This document shows positions 12,242-20,300 of a stretch of 64,000 nucleotides of DNA, piece after piece (positions within the stretch are counted from its first letter, which is position 1; the number at the start of each line of letters is the position of its first letter). The DNA lies in the NCBI GenBank assembly GCA_036583965.1, contig JAZBQD010000034.1, forward strand, positions 3,893,889-3,957,888, in the 5' to 3' direction. Source of the stretch: Prunella strophiata (lineage: Eukaryota; Chordata; Aves; Passeriformes; Prunellidae). Below the pieces are notes generated by a model. The model saw nothing but the letters and a program-made list of their open reading frames with translations, did not search any database and was not told the origin of the DNA. The translations under genes and the position numbers were made by a program.

Positions 12242-12250
12242 GGGGCGGGG
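12242..12250 (+). promoter_or_regulatory. GC box (Sp1-type)
   Basis: GGGGCGGGG is a consensus GC box. Similar boxes occur elsewhere in the island, for example near 12572. Sp-family factors are the usual activators of TATA-less promoters of this type. Confidence 0.5.
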
Positions 12251-12277
12251 AGCGCGGGGGGCGAGGTCCGCGCAGGC

Positions 12278-12291
12278 AATTAGCGCTAATT
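12278..12291. promoter_or_regulatory. AT-rich 14-bp perfect palindrome inside the CpG island
   Basis: AATTAGCGCTAATT is its own reverse complement and contains two inverted ATTA/TAAT homeodomain cores around GCGC. It is followed by TAACGG. It stands out because hundreds of surrounding bases are GC-rich. A homeodomain dimer site is one reading. Function is inferred only. Confidence 0.4.
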
Positions 12292-12473
12292 AACGGAGGG
12301 GGCGCCGCGGCGGAGGGCGGGGACGGGTCAGGGTCTGGGGCCCGCGGGAGGAGCAGCGGCCGCGGGCCGGAGCAGCATCCGGCGGCGGCGGGGGAGCGGT
12401 GCTGCCGCCGCCGCGGCCCCGAGGGGCGGCTGTTGACCCCCGCAGCCGGCTGCCGGCTCCGCCGCGGGGCGCC

Positions 12474-12491
12474 ATGGCCGTGGGTGGCTGA
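12474..12491 (+). promoter_or_regulatory. uORF 1 (Met-Ala-Val-Gly-Gly-stop) in exon 1
   Basis: The start is in a strong Kozak context, GGGCGCCATGG, with a purine-free -3 but consensus GCC before the ATG and G at +4. It stops after five codons at TGA 12489-12491. If exon 1 transcripts start upstream of it, most scanning ribosomes would meet this start first. No test of translation is possible from sequence. Confidence 0.5.
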
Positions 12492-12520
12492 AGGAGCCCC
12501 AGCGCCCTCCCCCGGACGAG

Positions 12521-14339
12521 GTAAGGGCGGCGAGGGGGTCCCGCGGGGGCTGCGCTTCCCCCGGGAACTTGCCGGGGCGGGGGGGGGGGGGTGCGGCGGT
12601 CCCCGCAGGAATGCCCGGGGCGGGGGGAGCCGAGCCGAGCCGCCCCCGGAGGAGCGCGGGACAGCAGCGGGAGCGGCGGCGGGGCCGCCCCGCGGGGCGC
12701 GGGGACCCCCGGGCCGGGCCCCCGGTGAGCGCGTCCCGGGGGAGCGGGGGGCGCGGGCGGGGAGCGCGGCCGAGCCCGCGCGGGGCTGGCTCTGCACAAG
12801 TGGGTGTGCCAGGAGACGGCTCAACAGGTCCCGACACATTTCTCTGAAAACTGTACTTTGCAAAGGCGATTTTATTGCGATCCGGCGGTTTTAAGTATTT
12901 GCAGCGTTTTCCGCCCTTGGGCAGACTCTCGCAGCTGATTTTTGACACGTTTCCTACGCTGGATGATTCGGTGCCTTGTTTTTTTTGGGCGTTGGGGGAA
13001 TTGTCAAATGAAACAACTACCTTTTCCCTCCCCTTCATGTTAAAAAGGAAGAAGGCAGCGCTGGAGGTATTCTTGCGTTTTCTGTATTTTTTCCGGTCGC
13101 TGTTGGGTGTCCACCTTAAGCCGCGCGCGGTCCGGGCTGCCCCGCTGCCGTCGCGGGCCGCGCTCGGGCCGGCGGGGCTGCGGCTCCTGGAGGCGGCTCG
13201 GGGGCTCCTGTACCCCGGGCAGCGCGGACGGGACCCCCGGAGCCCCGCTGCCCGCGGCTCCCGCCCGGGACCGGCCCGCCCGGGCCACCTTAAGGTTTTA
13301 CACGTGGGGCCTTTTTGTCGCTCGCAGCCTTAACTTTGCACACAGAAATAGCGGCGGGGCTCTGGCCGTGTCCCCGTGCCCGGCCGGAGGGGACAGGCTG
13401 GCAGTGCCCCCCGGGCTGCGGCAGCGCGGGCTGGGCGCTGCCGGGGGAAGGCCGGACACCGTGTCGGAAGTTTGCCGAAGAATTTACAGTGTTTCTCCAA
13501 ATATTTATGCTCTCCGCTGGAAAAAAAAAAAAAAAAAAAAAAAAACCAAACATGTAGCAAATACAAACATCTGAAAGTTACGAGGTTTGTTTTCAGTGTC
13601 GGGTGTGTTTGGAGAGTAGCCGTGAACGGGTAGAGTGCTGGCAGCTAATAAAAATGCTGCTTTATTTTTAGCCGGGTTTTATTTATAAATTTGAGATGTA
13701 TATAAATAATTATGCAGGGTTTACTGCGAGGTGGGTGGGTTGAATTTTAAGACTGAACCCGTGCAAAGGTGACAAACGCTGTGTTTTGTGGTGGGGAGGT
13801 CGAGTGCCGGGGAATGCCAAACCACGGAGGTGCCGCCTCTGGGAGCTCCGGACCTGCTTTGCAAGGGGAGAGCTGACTGGGAAAGGTGGCAAATGTCCTT
13901 TTCCCCTGCTCAAGGTGTAGTTAAATACCAGGGAAATTTACCTCGCAAAATTTGTGAACTGGGTCCTTTAATAATTTTTAATTTCCTTAGTGTGGGGATG
14001 GGTGACAGAGCTGGAGAGTGCGTGCACAGATGTCACGTGCCGTAGCTTGATTCCGAATTGAGTGCAGGCAGACTTGCCCCTTCATCCAGGTTTAGAAAAG
14101 CTTTAAAATACATAGTTCCTCTTCACTAGACAGAAACCAAAAACTAAAACCCCCTGAAAACAAGTGCAATGTGTCTGAGAGACGTGGCACGTGTCAGCCC
14201 AGAGCGTGGTGTGCCGTGCCTGCGCTCTCAGAGCAGCTGAGCCAGCTTCGCCAGGCGAAGGATTTAGACTTTTAATTTTAAAGCTGTTATTAATGTGTCC
14301 TTGCTGTGCTGACTTTGACTGCTTCTCATCTTTTTGTAG
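12521..14339 (+). other. NR3C1: NR3C1 intron 1, with second CpG-rich block and A25 tract
   Basis: The intron runs from donor GTAAGG at 12521 to acceptor CTTTTTGTAG at 14330-14339. A second CpG-rich block at about 13110-13460 could hold an alternative first exon. A run of 25 A lies at 13521-13545. The right half, from about 13600, is AT-rich. I see no coding exon. Confidence 0.6.
13521..13545 (+). repeat. Poly(A) tract, 25 A
   Basis: An uninterrupted run of 25 A directly follows the CpG-rich block of intron 1. No retroposed body or target-site duplication is recognisable, so it is listed as a mononucleotide repeat. Confidence 0.9.
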
Positions 14340-14343
14340 TTAA

Positions 14344-14355
14344 ATGGTAAAGTAA
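14344..14355 (+). promoter_or_regulatory. uORF 2 (Met-Val-Lys-stop) overlapping the GR start as TAATG
   Basis: Exon 2 begins at 14340, and four bases in there is ATG GTA AAG TAA. Its stop at 14353-14355 shares its last A with the main ATG at 14355-14357. The start context is weak at -3 (T) but has G at +4, so leaky scanning is expected. The main start has G at -3 and G at +4, a good context. Because this lies in exon 2, every first-exon variant spliced to this acceptor would carry it. Confidence 0.7.
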
Positions 14356-15530
14356 TGGATTCCAAAGAATTGCTTAACCCGTTGGATCAAGACGAAACCA
14401 GGAAAAATGCACTCATCAGTACCAAAGGAGGGATCGTGATGGACTTCCATCCACCCTTCAGGGGTGGAGCTACTGTCCAAGCCCCTGGGTCTACATCTCC
14501 TCTCCCTGCATCTTCTCAGTCGGATTCCAGTCAGCAACCTGCTTTGGCTGACTTTCCAAAAGGATTAGGAAACAATGTGCCTCAGCCAGACCTTTCCAAG
14601 GCAGTGTCGCTCTCGATGGGACTGTACATGGGTGAAACAGACGCGAAAGTGATGGGAAACGACCTTGGATTTTCGCACCAGGGCCAAATCGGCATCTCCT
14701 CTGGAGACACGGACTTCAGGCTCCTGGAGGAAAGCATTGCGAGCTTGAACAAGTCCTCGAGCCTGGCCGAGGACGCCAAGGGAACCGCGTCTTCTGAGGT
14801 GCCGCTCGAGCCGGATTTCCCAGGCATGGCCGGGCGCAGCGGCCCCGCAGGAGTCGGGAGCTGCGGTCCAAAGCCAGGTGGGCTCGAATGGTGGCAACTT
14901 GAAGTTGTTCTCTGAAGACCAAAGCACCCTGGATATCCTCCAGGATCTGGAATTGCCGCCGGTGTCGCCGGGCAAGGAGCCCAACGGGAGCCCGTGGCGG
15001 CTGGACCCGTTGCTCGATGACGGTGGCTTGCTCTCCCCCATATCCGCGGACGACGCCTTTCTCCTGGAAGGAAGTCTCAGCGAAGACTGCAAGCCTCCTC
15101 TTTTATCTGACACTAAACCTAAAATTAATGACCGTGGTGACCTTTTACCCAGTTCCAAAATGCCAATGCCTCAAGTGAAAACAGAAAAGGAAGACTACAT
15201 TGAACTGTGTACTCCCGGCATCAAGCAGGAAAACATGGGCCCGCTTTACTGCCAGGCCAACTTCTCCGGGTCGAACCTGCTGGGTACGAAAGTCTCGGCC
15301 ATCTCCATCCACGGTGTCAGCACCTCTGGGGGACAGATGTACCACTATGATTTAAATACTGCTTCGCTCTCTCAGCAGCAGGATCAGAAACCAATTTTTA
15401 ATATCATTCCATCTCTCCCTGCCGGGTCAGAAAATTGGAATAGGTGCCAGGGATCGGGGGACGAGGCATTGGCTCCGCTGGGAACGCTCAACCTCTCTGG
15501 CAGACCTGCTTTCTCTAATGGCTATTCAAG
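14355..15530 (+). CDS. NR3C1: Glucocorticoid receptor, exon 2: N-terminal transactivation domain (frame disrupted)
   Basis: This exon encodes the AF-1/tau1 domain of the steroid-activated transcription factor. The start at 14355 gives [10 protein letters not shown] and has a good Kozak context. Internal methionines at residues 29, 88, 92 and 100 match the human GR-B and GR-C starts (27, 86, 90, 98). In the second part, proline-directed serines VSPGKE, NGSPW and LLSPI (near 14965, 14989, 15034) match human phosphosites S203, S211 and S226. SUMO motifs VKTE (15175) and IKQE (15220) are kept. The exon ends NGYS-AG|GTAATT at 15530, in phase 2. The frame used up to about 14820 hits TGA at 14913-14915. 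The homologous sequence resumes in the next frame from about 14860 (SQVGSNGGN). Exon length 1176 is divisible by 3, although 3n+2 is needed, so one base is extra or two are missing. An assembly error is the simplest cause. Confidence 0.97.
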
Positions 15531-16289
15531 GTAATTAGTTTGTGTTGCTCTTTATTAAAACGCTACAAGTGTGTTTAGCACAGCTCCATGCATGCTGGTT
15601 TGTTGCTTGGGCTTTTTTCCTTTTTTTTTTCCATTTGGTATGTGTGACTGATCAGACATCACTGGGGAGTGTTTATCCCACAGTACAACATCAGCTTTAA
15701 GCAACTACTTCAATTATTGGTGTTAAAGGGAAGAAAATTGGAGGGGAGCTGGCATGCTCTAAAAAGTAAATAAATAAAAATAAAACTTCCAAGATACAGG
15801 CTAGAGGGAAAATCAAGTATGTGGTAGCAGGATCCATACACAGGCAGTATGGAAGGAAGTATTTAAGTGCATACAAAAGCTCCTTCGTTCCCAGGGGTTA
15901 GAGGATCAATCACTGTGGGCTTTTTTTCCTTCCTAGCATTACTTAAATGTTATGCACAAAAATAACTTGGTTGCTGGGTAAATTTCTAGAATTACATTTA
16001 AGCTGAACTGGAGTTTTCGCTGTGCTCGGTATCGCATTTACCTTACATGGACAAGAAGATTCTGAGTGGGAAATACTCAGCAGCTTGTTCAATAACTGCC
16101 CTGAGAGAGATAAGAGCATTTGCAGTCAGACTTAAACATACCTGGAATTTAACTCCACGTAGAACGGCAGGAGGGGGTGTGGGAGCTGGGTCCTACCTGT
16201 GGCCTGGTGCCGTGGTGGTTGTGTTTCCTGGAGCAAGGCAGAGGTGCAGCTGTTGCAGGAAGTGCTGCTGGAGGAGCAGCGTGGCCGGG

Positions 16290-16348
16290 GCAGCTCTGGG
16301 ACAGCTTTGGGATAGTTTTGGGATAGTTTTGGGGCAGCTCTGGGATAG
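16290..16348. repeat. Five-unit diverged 11-bp array
   Basis: Units are GCAGCTCTGGG, ACAGCTTTGGG, ATAGTTTTGGG, ATAGTTTTGGG and GCAGCTCTGGG, then a partial ATAG. The period is exactly 11 bp, and the pattern matches the upstream array unit ACAGCCCTGGG. The two loci may share an origin. Confidence 0.8.
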
Positions 16349-17296
16349 GTGTGCTCAGCTGTGCCTGCCAGAGCAGTTCTGGTTCCAGGGGAGCACCCAG
16401 CTGCGTGTCTCCCTGAGCTGCTCTGTGTTCAACAACTCCTTGCACGAGCAGCCTCCACAGAGGAGGGGGATTTGTGGAGTCTGTTAGAAAATGGCCCTGC
16501 AAGTGCCTATACAGAAACCCTGGCATTTGTAGGCTTTTAATGAAGGATCTGGTTTAACATTCTGGGTTTTACTGCTCTGCTGACAATTGGATCCCCAGGG
16601 TGTTCCCACCAGTCCCGGGGCTCTCCCTGCACGATATTTGCTCCATTTTCCCATGGCTGGAATGAAGTGTGAGAGGATTCCTTCTTTGTTCCAGGAAGAC
16701 AACTTTTAGCTTGCTTTCATTCTCAATTTCTTTCGTAGATTTTGATTTCTGTTGTAAATGTTTGGTTTCTTTTTTTCCTTTGAAGTGTTTAAAGCAATTT
16801 GTAATGTAAGAGATCCAGAAAAGAAAATCAAAATCTGTGGCTAGATTCCACCTTGATACACAAATATTGAGTGTGTCTTACCATTTATTTCGACAGACTA
16901 GAAATGCTTTGTGCTAACCTTTTGCATAATTAGTCCAGTTCCGTGTTGTGTTCTGTTTGTTTCATGGGGTTTTTTTTTTTAGTTTATTTCCTCTGTTCTC
17001 ACTGTATCTTTAATGATAATCATAAACTTTATGTCAAAGCAAGAAATGTTTCTGCATTGGGGAAGAGGCTTTCGGGGACAGTTTAAATAAGCAGATTCCC
17101 CCAGAGGTAATGGAAATGTCACTTTGGAGGGTAATTCCGAGGAGGTGCTGCCCGGGCTGTGTGGGCAGAGCCCCACGCACTCGGGTGGGTAACAGGAGAT
17201 GTGTGCCCGGCCCTGGGGACTGTGTGTGATCCTGGAGGGATGGGGAGCTCCTCTGGGCTGTGAACGTGGCAGAGCTGCTCCTGGGGGGAGCAGGGG

Positions 17297-17355
17297 AGCA
17301 GTTTGGGGCTGTGGGGAGCAGTTTGGGGCTGTGGGGAGCAGTTTGGGGCAGGGCT
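17297..17355. repeat. 20-bp repeat, about three copies
   Basis: AGCAGTTTGGGGCTGTGGGG is repeated in tandem, with the third copy diverging at its right end. It lies in GC-rich DNA of intron 2. Confidence 0.85.
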
Positions 17356-20300
17356 GGCAGTGCCCGGGGCAGCGCAGGCACCGTCCCGCAGCATCCCGGC
17401 CCCGGCTGCCTCCTCCACTGCCCGGGGTTATCCACGCTGGGGCTTCAGCACTGACGTGCTTGCTTCCTGCAAGGTCATCGTACATTTTATTGCTTCCTTT
17501 TTGCCATAAGATAATGGATTTTTTTTTTTTTCTTTATGGAATGTGTAAAGAATTTCGAGGTGGCCCCTAGCTGAGCTTTGCATAAAAATGCATTATTCAC
17601 AACTTTGTGGAAGCTGTTCTTACTTCCCAAGATTTTTTATACACTTCAACTACAAAGTCCATTTCTAAAAACAGCATTGTTTGGGTTTGCTTTATTATTT
17701 TTATTCTATAACACTCAAGCAATTCCATCTTCCTTTTACAGTGTTTGAGGTATTAATGAACCCTGGATTTGAAGCAGGATTTTTTTTTCTTCTTGAACCT
17801 TGCCAGGAATATTTGGTCTAAACTGGGTTAGTTTAAGGTGATGTATTGTGGATTTGTTTGTTTTTCTTGCAGAAGACTTAACAAAATTGGCATTTGTTTT
17901 AGAAACAAAGGAAGAACTCCCTTGCCAGGTTCCCGTGGTCTGGTTTTTTTTAGGTACTAAATGTGAGAGGTGGAGGCTGGGATTTTGAGAAGCTTCAGTT
18001 TCCAGGAGGAAATACTTTTTGGTGTTTATAGAATTATTTGTCTACTAATAACATATTAATTGTAGACTGAACATAGGTGAAGAAAAGCTGCAGTTCAGCC
18101 CTGGTGTTCAGGTTGCATTTAATCTGCCTGTATAATGGGAAACCTGTAATGTCCCTTTCTCTCCACTCAGGCTGGAATTGATGTCATGCCATTTCTGAGT
18201 GCTTTTGCTCCTCCAGGTAGCCCAGCATGCTGGCTTTAATGAGACAAGTGATAATCAGCCCCAAGGAAACCAATCAATCACAGTGACCTGCAGGAGGGAT
18301 CCGGAAGTTAACAAGCAGAATGCAAACTTGAGGAATTTGATTAATGGGAATGAATTGGCAATGATCAATAAGCTGCTGTCAGGGGAAGAGCCAGCTGGTG
18401 CTTGTGCTGAGCTGCTGAAGCTCTGAGCTGCAGCTCCTCAGACCCAGATCCTGAGCAGAGGGGAGGCTCTGGCCGGCAGGACGGCTTTGTCTGGGATTGC
18501 TCAGGGTCTCCCCTCCCAGTGAGTGCAGCCCATGAGGAAAGTAGACAGAATAAAAGGGAGGAAAAATCTAGGCTGACAGACATTTTACCTTAGATTGTCC
18601 TTAATGGCAGTGAGACAGCAGCTGGAAGAGGAGCAAATCGTGCTGCAGTGCTTCACTGGAGAGCTGGAGGGTTTGCTGGCGTCCGTCTCCAGTGGGATGT
18701 TGCTGTGATTTATTACACAAACCCAGGGAAAACCGTTCCATTTCAAGGAAATGGTTTTAGCAACACACACTCGTGGGGCTCTTGCATGGTATATACATTA
18801 AATCCTTCGCTCAGCTCCTATTGCTCTGACTTCCTGGAGATGTGGCTTGTTGTGGGGGGAGTGAAGGATGCCGAGAACCAGCCCAGCAGTGCAGGGTTTG
18901 CTCCCACAGCCAGAATTCACAGAAACTGGGCCCCACTGGCAGTGTTATGGCTTCTCTTATTACAGTTGAAATCATTCCTAGTACTTAAGCTTGTGGGGGA
19001 TAAGGATCATTAAGGAAGTTTAAGAAAGGGCAAGAGCTGAGAGAAGCCATTAAAGAGGAGGAGAGTCTGGGAGGAGGAAAAGTTTCGCTGGTCGGTCCCA
19101 GTCCAAAGCCATGCTTCCAAAAATTACCCTTCTACCCTGAAGTCTTTAACTGGGATTCTTCTTGGGCTCAGGTGCTGTGAGAAGGAAGGGGAAGAAAGGG
19201 ATTGTTTGCCAGCAGTGGTAAAGGTCAGTTGTCCGTTTGTCTTGCCGCTTTGTTTCCCTCGGCTGCTGGCCAAGGCCGGTGGCTTGGCAGGGCTGGATGC
19301 AGAGCTCTCAGTGCTGCCTGACTCAGCAGAGGATAATGTATGGGACATCCGCAATCGGGGCTTTTTTCATCATTCTGTTTTGATACAAAACCCAGCCGTG
19401 GTGTTTGGAGTGCTCAGGGTTCCAGCAGTCTGTGTTGTGATTTGTCAGCTTAATGTAATACTGTACTCGGGGCTTTGACTCTGCAAGTACATGGCAAAAA
19501 ATCCAGGTGTTTTGGCAGAAAGGGGTGAATCAGGAATGCCCTGCAGAATGTGCTCTAAGGTGCTAGAAAGGTAACTAGATAAATGAGAGGTCGTGTAAGA
19601 TGTAATCCACTTTTCCCAGTTTTGGCTGATCCTTCCATCGAGCTCATAGCCAGGGAGGTTGCTGTAAGTCCAGTCCAAATGGTTAACTTCTGCACATTTA
19701 TTTCTCCCAACAATGATCTCTATTGTAAACTTAACTCTGGCTTATAAAACAGCCTTATTTTTGTTGTCCATACAATTTTTTTTAAAATTTATCTCCATGG
19801 TTAAACCTCTTGTACTCTCCTGCTGCCAGTGAAAGCAAAGCTGTGGTTGAATGAGTCCTACTCACGAATCTTCCCAGAAATGTGAAATACAGGTATTATC
19901 CAACTCCTACATTGTATATTTACCATGCTAAAGATTACTTTTACAGTGAGAGCAATTTATCTTGGGGGAAGCAAATTTCCCTTCTTCCTTTGATTATTGC
20001 TGCTTATTCTGGAAATGAACAAGTGGTGCATATTCTGTGTGTATATGTAGCTGCAGACTGGAATTATTTCTGCACTTTAAAAGGTTCCCAAGTCCTCTTT
20101 GGCATTTATTTTTGGGGTAGTTGGAGCCAGCCCGAGCTGCTGTCCCACCCCAAGGTGCTGCTGTAGTGTCATGTATGCATTCTGCAGACTGTCCCCATTG
20201 GCATCAGTCTGGGGGAAAACAACATCCTAATAAAATCCTGTTTTCAATTCAAGTTACGGGCGATGGGAAAAGCTTTGTAGAGCTGTAGTTACAATTACCT

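Larger units (their letters stand above)
12200..12520 (+). other. NR3C1: NR3C1 noncoding exon 1 (5' end uncertain)
   Basis: The 3' boundary is set by CCCCCGGACGAG|GTAAGGG, a near-perfect U2-type donor, with the intron starting at 12521. The exon lies in the CpG island 1.8 kb before the coding exon, as expected for a GR untranslated first exon. The 5' boundary given is a placeholder, because no initiator or TATA element fixes it. The exon contains a short upstream ORF at 12474-12491. Other first exons in the island, spliced to the same acceptor at 14339/14340, are likely by analogy with mammals. Confidence 0.55.
11890..12800 (+). promoter_or_regulatory. NR3C1: NR3C1 CpG-island promoter region
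   Basis: From about 11890 the sequence is extremely GC- and CpG-rich. It has several GC boxes, a polypurine run at 12129-12170 and no TATA box at a plausible distance. It ends in a consensus splice donor at 12520/12521. A TATA-less GC-rich promoter spliced to a coding exon 2 is the known arrangement of vertebrate GR genes, where several alternative noncoding first exons share one island. The exact start sites cannot be read from sequence. A further donor-like GGTGAG at 12724-12729 could serve an alternative first exon. Confidence 0.8.

Noticed and set aside
11228..12863. Long minus-strand frames rich in GRAELDRAE and Pro/Arg
   Set aside because: Generated by the promoter-edge array and the CpG island. 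High GC removes stop codons; no recognisable protein.
14815..14915. Programmed +1 ribosomal frameshift as the explanation of the exon 2 disruption
   Set aside because: No slippery stop or rare-codon site of the antizyme type lies at the junction, and no GR is known to use one. An indel in the assembly is far simpler.
14878..15534. Independent gene starting at GTG 14878
   Set aside because: It is the continuation of NR3C1 exon 2 after the frame disruption; the GTG is an internal valine codon.
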